A stretch of 49,939 nucleotides of DNA from contig DAXG01000001.1 in the NCBI GenBank assembly GCA_002506275.1, forward strand, positions 1-49,939, in the 5' to 3' direction. Position numbers and translations under genes: made by a program. Positions 9,343 to 17,072 of the stretch are shown here, one piece after another (within the stretch, counting starts at the first letter, position 1; the number at the start of each line of letters is the position of its first letter). The notes under the pieces were generated by a model that saw nothing but the letters and a program-made list of their open reading frames with translations, made no database searches and was not told where the DNA came from. This DNA is from Euryarchaeota archaeon UBA259 (GTDB taxonomy: Archaea; Thermoplasmatota; Poseidoniia; Poseidoniales; Poseidoniaceae).

Positions 9343-11664
9343 ATGAATCGCGAAAAAAAGGAGCGCCTGCTCAAGAAAGAAGCGCTGGAATACCACGAAT
9401 CTGAGCCGCGTGGAAAAATCAAGGTTGTTCCTACCAAACCTCATTCGACGGCACACGAATTAAGCCTCGCCTATTCACCGGGTGTTGCTTATCCATGCCT
9501 TGAAATTGCAGAGCGCCCGGAAGATGCTTACAGGTACACTTCGAAGGGGAACTTAGTTGCCGTTATTTCGAACGGAACAGCTGTTCTCGGACTGGGCAAC
9601 ATTGGTGCCTTGGCAAGCAAGCCGGTCATGGAGGGAAAAGGGCTGCTGTTGAAAACGTTCGCCGACATCGATGTATTTGATATCGAAGTTGACACTGAAG
9701 ACCCTGAATCCTTTATCGAAACGGTCGTCAACATTTCGAAGACATTTGGAGGAATAAACCTTGAAGATATCAAGGCCCCCGAGTGCTTTGAAATCGAACG
9801 CAGAATCGCAGAAGCAACTGATATTCCCGTCATGCACGACGACCAACATGGAACCGCGATAATTTCGGCTGCAGCTCTTCTGAACGCCGTCGAACTTCAA
9901 GAAAAAGAACTTGGCACAGTCAAAGTTGTCGTCATTGGTGCTGGAGCAAGCGCTATTGCATGTGCGAATCATTATGTTGCCATTGGCGTAACACGTGAGA
10001 ATATCTCAATGGTCGACAGCAAAGGAATCGTTACCAAGGCCCGACTTGAGGCTGGTGAGTTGAACGAATACAAAGCACCGTTCGCTCAGGAGCGAGAGGC
10101 CGGACAACTGGCTGATGCTCTGAAAGGTGCTGATGTGATGCTCGGGCTGTCTCGTGGAGGCCTTGTCAGTAAGGACATGGTTGCTTCGATGGCAGACAAA
10201 CCAATCATCTTTGCACTTGCGAACCCTACGCCAGAAATAACTCCAGAGGAAATACTTGAAGTTCGCACCGATGCAATAATTGCCACAGGGCGTTCGGATT
10301 ATTCAAACCAAGTCAACAATGTACTTGGTTTCCCTTACATTTTCCGCGGAGCATTGGATGTGCGAGCCCGAGACATTACCCAAGGTATGAAAATGGCTGC
10401 AACCAAAGCACTTGCGGCTTTAGCCAAAGAACCAGTCCCAGATTATATTTCCGCAGCATACGATGGAGCAACAATGCAGTACGGTCCTGATTACATCATT
10501 CCAAAACCGTTTGATCGACGAGTTCTCATTTGGGAGGCCTCGGCAGTTGCTGAAGCGGCCGTTCAGGAAGGCGTAGCTGCAGTTCAGTCCGAAGAGTTCT
10601 CACTCGTAGCCTACCGTGAACAACTCGAAGCACGATTGGGATTATCGTATTCGATAATGAGGCACGTCATTAACCAAGTGCGAGGTAAAGGAAAACGCAT
10701 CGTATTCCCAGAAGGAGACCACGAAAAAGTTCTCAGAGCAGCGGCACAACTCGCTGAACAGAAAATCTGCCACCCAATTCTACTTGGTCCAGAACAGCGC
10801 ATCCACCGAATGGTCGATGAACTAGGATTACATTTTGAGTATGAAGTATTTGACCCGCGAAAAGATCCTCGCAGAAAAGGCGTATATTGCGAAGCAATGA
10901 TGTCGAAGAGAAGCAGGAAAGGAATGACGCATGTCGATGCCCGACGTCTTCTCAAATCAAGGCCGTATTTTGCCAGTCAAATGGTCATCAATGGAGACGC
11001 TGATGGTTTCGTAGGAGGAGTGAGTCGGAATTATGGAGATGTACTGCGGCCAACTCTCGAACTAATCGGCCCAGATGAAAATTCGCATTGCGTTGTTGGG
11101 TGCTATATGGTCAACGTCAAAGGGAGGACAATATTCCTTGCTGATGCAACAGTTAATGTCTATCCCGACAGCCGAACATTAGCGGAAATCGCCGTGCAAA
11201 CAGCGAAAGTAGCTCGTCGATTTGGAGTCGCTCCCAAGGTCGCAATGCTTTCGTTCTCGAACTTCGGTTCAAGCCGCGCTCAACGTTCTGAACGAATTGA
11301 AGATGCGATTGATTTTGCCCGTGAACTTGACCCCTCGTTGGTTATTGACGGGCCAATGCAAGCGGACACTGCCTTGAACGGTGAAGTGCAAGAAGAGTAT
11401 CCATTCATGGATTTCGATGGACCAGCGAATGTTTTGGTTTTGCCGAATCTGGCCGCAGCCAACATTGCCTACAAGTTGCTCGAAGAACTCGGTGATGCTG
11501 AGATGACTGGGCCCATTTTGGAAGGCATGGACAAACCAGTTCAACTCGTAGCTAGGAGAGACGGAGTTCGCCATATTGTCAACATGGCAGCAATTTGCGC
11601 TGCAGATGCGATTCGTCAAGATTCGTATTGGGAATCTCTGGTTTCATCTCCGGATGAGGTTTGA
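9343..11664 (+). CDS. maeB: NADP-dependent malic enzyme with C-terminal phosphotransacetylase-like domain
   Basis: It catalyses oxidative decarboxylation of malate to pyruvate with reduction of NAD(P), linking the TCA cycle to pyruvate. The 773-residue length is that of the MaeB-type hybrid enzyme. The malic N-terminal domain (about residues 15-155) contains LAYSPGVAYPC with the catalytic Tyr, MEGKGLLLKTFADID with the lysine region, and MHDDQHGTA, the metal/substrate block. The NAD-binding domain (about 160-400) has VVVIGAGASAIACA. From about residue 430 a PTA-like domain follows (RGKGKRIVFPEGDHEKVLRAA). In the family this domain is thought to act in acetyl-CoA or oligomeric regulation and not as an active phosphotransacetylase. 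The gene stands alone. Its last 21 bases overlap the 3' end of the convergent gene at 11644-12489. Confidence 0.95.
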   Translation: MNREKKERLLKKEALEYHESEPRGKIKVVPTKPHSTAHELSLAYSPGVAYPCLEIAERPEDAYRYTSKGNLVAVISNGTAVLGLGNIGALASKPVMEGKGLLLKTFADIDVFDIEVDTEDPESFIETVVNISKTFGGINLEDIKAPECFEIERRIAEATDIPVMHDDQHGTAIISAAALLNAVELQEKELGTVKVVVIGAGASAIACANHYVAIGVTRENISMVDSKGIVTKARLEAGELNEYKAPFAQEREAGQLADALKGADVMLGLSRGGLVSKDMVASMADKPIIFALANPTPEITPEEILEVRTDAIIATGRSDYSNQVNNVLGFPYIFRGALDVRARDITQGMKMAATKALAALAKEPVPDYISAAYDGATMQYGPDYIIPKPFDRRVLIWEASAVAEAAVQEGVAAVQSEEFSLVAYREQLEARLGLSYSIMRHVINQVRGKGKRIVFPEGDHEKVLRAAAQLAEQKICHPILLGPEQRIHRMVDELGLHFEYEVFDPRKDPRRKGVYCEAMMSKRSRKGMTHVDARRLLKSRPYFASQMVINGDADGFVGGVSRNYGDVLRPTLELIGPDENSHCVVGCYMVNVKGRTIFLADATVNVYPDSRTLAEIAVQTAKVARRFGVAPKVAMLSFSNFGSSRAQRSERIEDAIDFARELDPSLVIDGPMQADTALNGEVQEEYPFMDFDGPANVLVLPNLAAANIAYKLLEELGDAEMTGPILEGMDKPVQLVARRDGVRHIVNMAAICAADAIRQDSYWESLVSSPDEV

Positions 11665-12489
11665 TTCTTCGACATCATTGTACTGCAGAGTAGGGCGGCG
11701 AGGCCTCCAAAGTGCACCGGTTACAAACCCCGCACATAAACCTCCAAACAGCAGGTTTGCCCATCCATTCACAGCATAACTCCCCATTCCTCGTGCGATA
11801 GGGATGACGAAAGAAGGGACGACTCCTAGCAGGAATGTCCAAAAAACCTCCCCGCGAATATTGGAAAAAAAATCAGCGTTTAACGGCACGATTTTACCAT
11901 TTTCCGAGCGGATAGGGGAGATGACGAGTCGAGTCACGACCCCATCCAGTGGCCGGTCCATCGGGGCACTTGAAAGAGCAGTCACTCCCTCTCGAGTAGG
12001 GTGGGTTTCGATGGCAGTACGGTGTTTAGCCATCGGTCCAAGACCGTGAAAAGGCCGTGGCCGACCATCCATCATTGCTCCACGATAGTTGTCTGCAACC
12101 CCGTCCGCTAGAATTTCGATTTTCTTTGGATTCAATTCGAGCCCTATGGTTTCATGAGCGTGTCGCCATTCACCTTCGCTCGGACTTCGAACTTCCCATC
12201 CATGGGCGGAAGAAGCAAGGAATTCTTCATCAGCAACGCCATCCGTGAGCCGTTGGCATATATCGTGAATTTTTGCACCGTCCAGTTTAATGTCCGCATC
12301 CTTGGATTGGAGAATGTCGAGAATTTGCTGTTGAGACAGCACCGACTTCATGATGTAAAAATCAGGACACTTCACTTCATGGCGCGGCCGTTGACTGGCA
12401 TAGATCCAGCCACCTTTTTCTGTACCAAGATAGACGCTACCGGTTGAGATTTTTTGAAATTCAATACCTCGATATTGAACATTCATCAT
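11644..12489 (-). CDS. SUMF1/FGE-like domain protein with two C-terminal membrane helices
   Basis: This 281-residue protein begins with features of the formylglycine-generating-enzyme (SUMF1) fold. Early on it has a RPRHEVKCPDFYIMK block, matching the family's R-P-x-H-x-V...F-x-I pattern. Later it has GWEVRSPSEGEWRHA, matching the R-L-P-T-E-A-E-W-E-x-A block. The middle is rewritten (ADGVADNYRG, VTRLVISP), and I do not see the paired cysteines of catalytic FGE, so it is probably a non-catalytic, C-type-lectin-like member. Two hydrophobic stretches (about residues 212-232 and 240-262) would anchor the protein, with a short charged C-terminus. It lies 6 bases after the GST-like gene and is likely co-transcribed with it. 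The fold assignment rests on two motifs only; the function is unknown. Confidence 0.6.
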   Translation of the reverse strand: MMNVQYRGIEFQKISTGSVYLGTEKGGWIYASQRPRHEVKCPDFYIMKSVLSQQQILDILQSKDADIKLDGAKIHDICQRLTDGVADEEFLASSAHGWEVRSPSEGEWRHAHETIGLELNPKKIEILADGVADNYRGAMMDGRPRPFHGLGPMAKHRTAIETHPTREGVTALSSAPMDRPLDGVVTRLVISPIRSENGKIVPLNADFFSNIRGEVFWTFLLGVVPSFVIPIARGMGSYAVNGWANLLFGGLCAGFVTGALWRPRRPTLQYNDVEESNLIRR

Positions 12490-12495
12490 ACCACT

Positions 12496-13188
12496 TCACT
12501 GTACACTTGCTTCCATTCGCTTGTACCACGCCATCCCTTTGGCGTGATCTTCAAGCAAACTGAATTGCGGGAACGGGGAAATGGAACGCATGTAGCCGTA
12601 TGTGGCAAAATCCACAAGGTCCGGCTCATCTCCGCCAAAGTAGGACTTTGACCCGTGTTCATCGGTGAATTCTGTAAGCAAGTCATGCCACAATTGCTTT
12701 GGCGTTCGACCGTCCTTTTTCACTCGCTTTCGAGCGATAATCCCCCACATAATTGGGAAGCCAGCCCACGCATAGAGGCGCTTGGAGAAGAATCCGAATT
12801 TTTCAATTTTGGAAATACGAACGGTTGTCTTGAGCGCTGAGCGTAGACTACCATAGAGAATTGGTATAGTGGCTTTAGACATTTTTGCATCTGCCCATTC
12901 AAGCCACTTCTGTTGGCGGGAGGCATCGCCCAAAGCAGCTAACTTCCCGCCGTTGTAGGTGGAGTCGATGTGCTTTAGCAACGGAGTGGAGTCGGTGTGA
13001 TATTGCCCGTTTTCATCGGTAAAAACAGGTACTTTACCCCAATCGCCAGCAAAATCGACTTCCTTTTTGATTTTCATTCCGTTTACGCTGATGTATTCCA
13101 CGTCAAGATCGATGTATTCGATGAGGCCTCGAACCTTCCAACAAAATGGACATGTGTAGAGCATATGGAGTGTAGGGGTTTGACCCAT
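12496..13188 (-). CDS. Glutathione S-transferase-like protein with N-terminal CPFC thioredoxin fold
   Basis: The protein opens with TPTLHMLYTCPFCWKVRGLI, a glutaredoxin-type CxxC at the start of a thioredoxin fold. This is followed by GKVPVFTDENGQYHTDST (the cis-Pro and Ser-binding region of GSTs) and an alpha-helical C-terminal domain. The combination resembles the mitochondrial prostaglandin E synthase-2/CPFC branch of the GST superfamily more than classical GSTs. Archaea of this type are not known to make glutathione, so the thiol partner is unknown. I prefer the ATG at 13188 (230 residues), which puts the CPFC near residue 13 as in relatives. A TTG at 13218 that overlaps the upstream stop would add ten basic residues and cannot be excluded. 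It is the middle gene of a three-gene minus-strand group. Confidence 0.75.
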   Translation of the reverse strand: MGQTPTLHMLYTCPFCWKVRGLIEYIDLDVEYISVNGMKIKKEVDFAGDWGKVPVFTDENGQYHTDSTPLLKHIDSTYNGGKLAALGDASRQQKWLEWADAKMSKATIPILYGSLRSALKTTVRISKIEKFGFFSKRLYAWAGFPIMWGIIARKRVKKDGRTPKQLWHDLLTEFTDEHGSKSYFGGDEPDLVDFATYGYMRSISPFPQFSLLEDHAKGMAWYKRMEASVQ

Positions 13189-13214
13189 GACATAAGGCGG
13201 TCGTCGCCCCTTCT

Positions 13215-13550
13215 TCAACCCTCGTCATCGTCCTCAGGCCTCCACCCCGGCTTCCAAAATTCAAGGTCGTCAAGCCACATTACCCATTTTTTATCGCTGC
13301 ATGTGAGTAATCGAAAGGCTCGAGCCTCAAGGCCACTGCGGTTGATGTCGGAAATCATTCCTTCACGGGACGCATCGGTCCATTCTACCTGCATTCTACG
13401 AATTTGTCGACGGGCTTCCTCAGGATTGTCGAAGTTCATTTCACATGCGTCACGCAGTTCGGAAATCATGGTGCGGTTATCCTTGAGCAGCGGGTCGTTG
13501 ACCGAGCTGCGAACCGTTTTCTTTTTGCTTCCAAACGGCCACCAACCCAT
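13215..13550 (-). CDS. Small charged protein of unknown function
   Basis: I do not recognise this protein. The ATG at 13550 gives 111 residues starting MGWWPFGSKKK. It is rich in charged residues (RDACEMNFDNPEEARRQIRR), contains several Trp, and ends WRPEDDDEG. No signal peptide or membrane helix is seen, and the middle should be helical. Longer starts (up to 13679) would run into the divergent rlmH gene, whose ATG is at 13629, so the shorter form is preferred. It sits directly before the GST-like gene; if that gene used its TTG start the two would overlap, which hints at translational coupling. Confidence 0.6.
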   Translation of the reverse strand: MGWWPFGSKKKTVRSSVNDPLLKDNRTMISELRDACEMNFDNPEEARRQIRRMQVEWTDASREGMISDINRSGLEARAFRLLTCSDKKWVMWLDDLEFWKPGWRPEDDDEG

Positions 13551-13628
13551 GAAATGCCTTCGCACCCCTTCCCTATGACATTTTGCTTCATACAGGGTCT
13601 TCATGAATGAGAACCGTTTCGCTGAAGC

Positions 13629-14063
13629 ATGGCAAGAATCACCGTCCACTTCCATGGCACCCCGCGTGAAAAGGCTCACCGCGTGCTTATTGAAATGTAT
13701 GCTAAACGGCTAAAAAACAGAGGCGTTAAGCTGGAGTTTCATTCAGACAAACTCTCGATTAGTGCTTATGTCGGGCGATTGGATAAACTCAAAGGCAATG
13801 TTCTATTCCTCGATGAAGGTGGTGAAATGATGGATTCTATTGAGTTTTCAAAGCGAGTAGGACTTTGGAAAATGGAGGCGATGGAGACTCATCTGGCCGT
13901 TGGCCCGGCAGAAGGTTGGCCGAAGGATGATGGTTTGAGGGGTAGCCCACGCCTTTCTCTCTCGCCGCTCACTTTCCCGCATGAGATGGCCAGTTCGATG
14001 TTGGTTGAGCAACTTTACCGTGCGACGGAGATTTTGAGAGGCAGCGAGTACCACAAGGCCTGA
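13629..14063 (+). CDS. rlmH: RlmH-type SPOUT methyltransferase (23S rRNA pseudouridine N3-methylase family)
   Basis: At 144 residues it has the usual length of RlmH, a dimeric SPOUT methyltransferase that N3-methylates a pseudouridine in the helix 69 loop of 23S rRNA in bacteria. Diagnostic features are a glycine-containing SAM knot region (LAVGPAEGWP) and the C-terminal block LSLSPLTFPHEMASSMLVEQ, followed by LYRATEILRG and SEYHKA, matching the S-L-S-x-x-T-x-P-H...EQ-x-Y-R-A...Y-H-K signature almost residue for residue. It is divergent from the 13215-13550 gene. A hairpin follows the stop. Confidence 0.92.
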   Translation: MARITVHFHGTPREKAHRVLIEMYAKRLKNRGVKLEFHSDKLSISAYVGRLDKLKGNVLFLDEGGEMMDSIEFSKRVGLWKMEAMETHLAVGPAEGWPKDDGLRGSPRLSLSPLTFPHEMASSMLVEQLYRATEILRGSEYHKA

Positions 14064-14065
14064 CC

Positions 14066-14087
14066 AAAGGGTCAAAAAGAGCCCTTT
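14066..14087 (+). terminator. Hairpin after rlmH
   Basis: The arms AAAGGG (14066-14071) and CCCTTT (14082-14087) pair around a 10-base loop just after the rlmH stop and before the next ribosome binding site. It may be a weak terminator or an mRNA-processing structure. There is no long T-run after it. Confidence 0.3.
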
Positions 14088-14110
14088 CTTCGGTGCTGTT
14101 GAGGAGTCGT

Positions 14111-14881
14111 ATGCTAACGTTCGAGACCAATACGCTTCAATGGCTTCTTATCGGATTTGAAGCCACTGTTGGGTTCCTTCTCGTGGTCGGCTCCAAGAGC
14201 CAGCCTTTTCCACAACCATCTCGCCGTTTTGGAATGCTAATTTTATCGCTGACTTTTCTTGTTGCAGTGGGTCAATTGGCCCCTAAACCAGTCACGGTAA
14301 TCGGACATCTCATCTTCTTGACAGGCATTGGCTCATTTGGGTTACTTGCAGGGATCCATCATTTGGTTCGAACCCGGCGTGAAGTGCTTATTGCGCCGTT
14401 TTCCGGCTTTTTCTTTTGTGTTGGAGTCGGGGGTCTAATGATACAAACATGGGATTCGTTGAACCAATTTGAGCAATGGTCGGGTTTCCTTGCCTTGGTG
14501 GTTCTGGGATGCGGCCAAACATGGCTGGTTTTTCGTGGCCTCCTTATCGGACGTCTTCCACTTGCATGGAGTCAAGCAGGGATGGTCGCCTTGCAAAGAG
14601 GAAACATATCGGGGGACGACGGTGCAATCTCATGCTTTGAAAAGGGCTGGGATGCTGATGAGGAGCACCTCAATCCCATGGCCTACCTGGCTTTACACCG
14701 TATTCATTTGTTCATCGGCGACAACGCTACGGCCGAAGAATGGTACGACGCCTTACTCGACGCTGGTGGAGAAGAAGCGGTGGCAGTTGAATGGATTGAA
14801 GCAATCCATTCGACCCTCGAGCAAATTGACAAAGAGTCTTCGCATAGACTTCCATCTTTAGAACACAATGAGCAAGAATAA
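14111..14881 (+). CDS. Multi-pass membrane protein with soluble TPR-like C-terminal part
   Basis: This 256-residue protein has about five hydrophobic helices in its first 160 residues (for example WLLIGFEATVGFLLVVG, LILSLTFLVAVGQL, FFFCVGVGGLMIQ). A soluble region of about 100 residues follows, with helix pairs that look TPR-like (CFEKGWDADEEHLNPMAYLA, ATAEEWYDALLDAGGE). I do not recognise the family. The ATG at 14111 is chosen because a clear Shine-Dalgarno sequence, GAGGAG, lies 4 bases upstream at 14101-14106. A GTG at 14093 would add six residues and lacks such a site. It is the first gene of a same-strand run leading to the DUF2203 and cobalamin genes. Confidence 0.7.
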   Translation: MLTFETNTLQWLLIGFEATVGFLLVVGSKSQPFPQPSRRFGMLILSLTFLVAVGQLAPKPVTVIGHLIFLTGIGSFGLLAGIHHLVRTRREVLIAPFSGFFFCVGVGGLMIQTWDSLNQFEQWSGFLALVVLGCGQTWLVFRGLLIGRLPLAWSQAGMVALQRGNISGDDGAISCFEKGWDADEEHLNPMAYLALHRIHLFIGDNATAEEWYDALLDAGGEEAVAVEWIEAIHSTLEQIDKESSHRLPSLEHNEQE

Positions 14882-14883
14882 GT

Positions 14884-14906
14884 CGGAAAAAGGACATATC
14901 CTTCCG
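14884..14906 (+). other. Imperfect hairpin in intergenic region
   Basis: CGGAA...TTCCG and GGA...TCC pair around a CATA loop with a three-A bulge, directly after the stop at 14881. T-rich sequence follows (14907-14920). This may be a 3' end signal for the upstream membrane protein gene. Confidence 0.3.
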
Positions 14907-14990
14907 CTTTCATTACTTTTCCGCACAACGTGAGCATTATTTTACGCACGAATACAAAGAACTTAAGAGGTAGAAAGGCGATATAATACC

Positions 14991-15272
14991 ATGGAGAACC
15001 TCTTTGCAAGGCAAGATGATTGGGATTTGGGTACTATTTTTTGGTACGCTGTCGTTGTTTGGTTTTCTTCAAGTCTCCTTTCTCAAGCCTTGTACATGGC
15101 ACTGTATGGCGTTCCATACGATGCTGTGGTTCTTCTCAAGCAATTCGGCCCAGCCTATTACGTCGTCTTTGCCATCGAACTTTTCATTTGGATAGGTATT
15201 GGTTCAGTGGTTGTCATGAAATTTGTGAGAAAGCTATCAGCTGCGTCTCCACAACCGATGAGTTCCGCATGA
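14991..15272 (+). CDS. Small two-helix membrane protein
   Basis: This 93-residue protein has two hydrophobic segments (about residues 16-38, and about 57-77, AYYVVFAIELFIWIGIGSVV) and a short basic tail. No family is recognised. Its TGA stop overlaps the ATG of the following 33-codon ORF (ATGA, 15269-15272), so translation of the two is probably coupled. An ATATAAT-like stretch lies at 14981-14987, too close to the ATG to be a normal archaeal TATA box. Confidence 0.6.
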   Translation: MENLFARQDDWDLGTIFWYAVVVWFSSSLLSQALYMALYGVPYDAVVLLKQFGPAYYVVFAIELFIWIGIGSVVVMKFVRKLSAASPQPMSSA

Positions 15273-15370
15273 CACTCCGCGCCGTCGTTTTTGTCAACCT
15301 CCAAAACAGCCGAAAATCATGGATTGTGGCCGATGACTTGAAGGTCCGTCAAGTAAAGGGACACATGTGA
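15269..15370 (+). CDS. 33-residue small protein, coupled on both sides
   Basis: ATG at 15269 and TGA at 15368-15370 define a 33-residue ORF beginning MTLRAVVFVNLQNSRKSW and ending in a basic stretch (KVRQVKGHM). It overlaps the upstream stop by four bases (ATGA), and its own stop overlaps the GTG at 15367 of the downstream DUF2203 gene by four bases (GTGA). Two such overlaps in a row suggest a translated cistron, or a short leader that hands ribosomes to the next gene. No homologue is recognised. If the DUF2203 protein really starts at the ATG at 15409, the second overlap loses its meaning. Confidence 0.45.
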   Translation: MTLRAVVFVNLQNSRKSWIVADDLKVRQVKGHM

Positions 15371-15852
15371 AAGAACATTCTGATGTACCATTCTTTTCTG
15401 GACGACCTATGGACGTATGTTCCTTGGTCGATGAGGAGGATGCGTTACGCACACTGCCGAAAGGTGCTCGAATTGTTTCAATCGATGAAGCAAGGAGAAA
15501 CTTGCCGAAGGTCACTCGCTGGCTTGCAGAGTTACAGGCCATGAGCGATGAGGCTCATGATCTCACTGAAGAATTAGAAGTTCTTCTTGAAACACTGGAT
15601 GCGGAAAGCGAACACGTCGTTGAAGTCGCCGAACAATTGGCTCAACTGGTATCGTATTGGCAATCAATCACAGCGAACGTCGAAGCCACCGGTACTCGCA
15701 TTGCTTGTTTAGAGCCTGGGAGATTAGAGTGGTATGGGGTTGTTGACCAACACCTGGCCCTCTATTCGTGGCGATTTGGAGAAGAAGACATTGAATGGTA
15801 TCACCCAATCGATACCAGTTTTCTTGCCCGAAAACCACTCATAGAAGCATAA
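15367..15852 (+). CDS. DUF2203 family protein
   Basis: Up to 161 residues. The core begins RIVSIDEARRNLPKVTRWLA, like the F-T-x-x-E-A-x-x-x-L-P opening of DUF2203, continues as a long helical hairpin or coiled coil (about residues 50-110), and ends with LEWYGVVDQHLALYSWRFGE and YHPIDTSFLARKPL. That end matches the family's L-V-D-F...L-C-W-R-x-G-E...W-H-x-x-x-x-G-F-x-G-R-x-P pattern. The biochemical role of DUF2203 is not known. Start choices are GTG 15367, coupled to the tiny ORF, or ATG 15409 (147 residues); both keep the whole domain. Confidence 0.78.
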   Translation: MKEHSDVPFFSGRPMDVCSLVDEEDALRTLPKGARIVSIDEARRNLPKVTRWLAELQAMSDEAHDLTEELEVLLETLDAESEHVVEVAEQLAQLVSYWQSITANVEATGTRIACLEPGRLEWYGVVDQHLALYSWRFGEEDIEWYHPIDTSFLARKPLIEA

Positions 15853-15876
15853 CTTCGGACGGCTTGAGGCAGACTC

Positions 15877-16572
15877 ATGGTTCGTATAACACGCGTTTAC
15901 ACTGGCACCGGAGACGAAGGCAACACTTCGCTTGTAGATGGTTCACGCCGCTCCAAGACAGACCCACGGCTCGAGGCAGTTGGTACATGCGATGAACTGA
16001 ATGCTTTGTTTGGTATGTGTCTGATGGAAATACATCGCCTACCGTCTCACGATGACGGAGGGAGCCGTTCTACCGTTCAAAGGGTCCAAAGCATCGTATC
16101 CCAAGTTCTTCCACGAATTCAGAACGAGTTGTTTGACCTCGGAGCAGAGTTAGCCTGTCCGCCAGAGCAATTGCCTGAAGGAATGGTTGTCTTGAATGAA
16201 AAGCAGGCCGATGTCTTGGTCGAAGAAATGGATGCTTGGCTCGAACAGCTTGACCCACTCACAAGTTTCATTCTACCATCCGGAAACGGCCCTGAAGCAG
16301 TGATGCACCTGACTCGCACCGTCACCCGACGTCTTGAGAGAACGGTTTTGAGACTAAGTGAATCAGAGGGTGAAGGTTCAGTCAGGCCACTTGTCTTGGT
16401 TTACATCAATCGACTTTCAGATTGGTTGTTTGTTCTGGGGCGATGGGTGTGCTTAGGGCTAGGTAACGATGAAACTCTTTGGATGCCACTCGGCCGTCGA
16501 GGCCCTGAGAACGGGGTTGCAGACTTGATTCGCAAACTGAGTAAAAGCGACGATGACTTTGACCATCTGTGA
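15877..16572 (+). CDS. Cob(I)alamin adenosyltransferase, PduO/MMAB type
   Basis: It transfers the adenosyl group of ATP to cob(I)alamin to make adenosylcobalamin, the cofactor of methylmalonyl-CoA mutase and class II ribonucleotide reductase. Family signatures are all present: the N-terminal TGTGDEGNTSLVDGSRRSK ATP-binding segment, RLEAVGTCDELNALFG, FILPSGNGPEAVMHLTRTV with the RRLERTV helix, and VYINRLSDWLFVLGRW near the end. At 231 residues it is slightly longer than usual, with an insertion near SHDDGGSRS. It follows the DUF2203 gene by 24 bases on the same strand. The protein converges with the NUDIX gene, whose stop lies 1 base away. Confidence 0.93.
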   Translation: MVRITRVYTGTGDEGNTSLVDGSRRSKTDPRLEAVGTCDELNALFGMCLMEIHRLPSHDDGGSRSTVQRVQSIVSQVLPRIQNELFDLGAELACPPEQLPEGMVVLNEKQADVLVEEMDAWLEQLDPLTSFILPSGNGPEAVMHLTRTVTRRLERTVLRLSESEGEGSVRPLVLVYINRLSDWLFVLGRWVCLGLGNDETLWMPLGRRGPENGVADLIRKLSKSDDDFDHL

Positions 16573-16573
16573 A

Positions 16574-16984
16574 TCATTCTTTTCCAATTGATACCATGTG
16601 CTGGTGAGCATTTTCGAGTACGCGCATTGTTTCTTTGTGCGATAATTGGTCGATTGCTTGTTCCCAATCCAACCACATGTGGCCGCGATGTTCATGCGAT
16701 AGAGATACGCTGATGCGTTCTGTTTCAGCCAAATACCAATACACTTGTTTTGTTCGCTTTTTCCCCTTATGACGGTATGAATACTCGGTTCGTTCAACGA
16801 AATCTGGAATAAAATCAATTTCAGAAATTCCAGTTTCCTCCTCGAGTTCCCGGCGTGCAGTAGCATGATGATCCTCGTCGGCATCTTCGACGTGGCCCTT
16901 TGGGAAATCCCAGTGACCTTGGGGGTATTGGAGCAGAAGGACGGTCCCATAGTTGACCAATACAACGCCACACGAGGTCTCCAT
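16574..16984 (-). CDS. NUDIX hydrolase, diadenosine tetraphosphatase-like
   Basis: From the ATG at 16984 it is a 136-residue protein opening METSCGVVLVNYG, as in Ap4A hydrolases. The NUDIX box is GHVEDADEDHHATARREL followed by EEETGI, preceded by HWDFPK. The REL-x-EE-x-G part is intact, but the spacing between the first Gly and the first Glu is one residue longer than the G-x5-E consensus. The YSYRHKGKKRTKQVYWYL strand pair is typical of the Ap4A branch, which clears dinucleoside polyphosphates. A GTG at 17062 would add 26 residues unlike the family and is not preferred. It is divergent from the DHH gene, whose ATG is at 17073. Confidence 0.85.
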   Translation of the reverse strand: METSCGVVLVNYGTVLLLQYPQGHWDFPKGHVEDADEDHHATARRELEEETGISEIDFIPDFVERTEYSYRHKGKKRTKQVYWYLAETERISVSLSHEHRGHMWLDWEQAIDQLSHKETMRVLENAHQHMVSIGKE

Positions 16985-17072
16985 GTACCGAGCAGAGCGA
17001 CGATAGGTCAAGTCAATTTTGGCGAAATGGTTTCCAAAAACCTTCTTGGGCAGCGTGCACACGCATAGCGTT

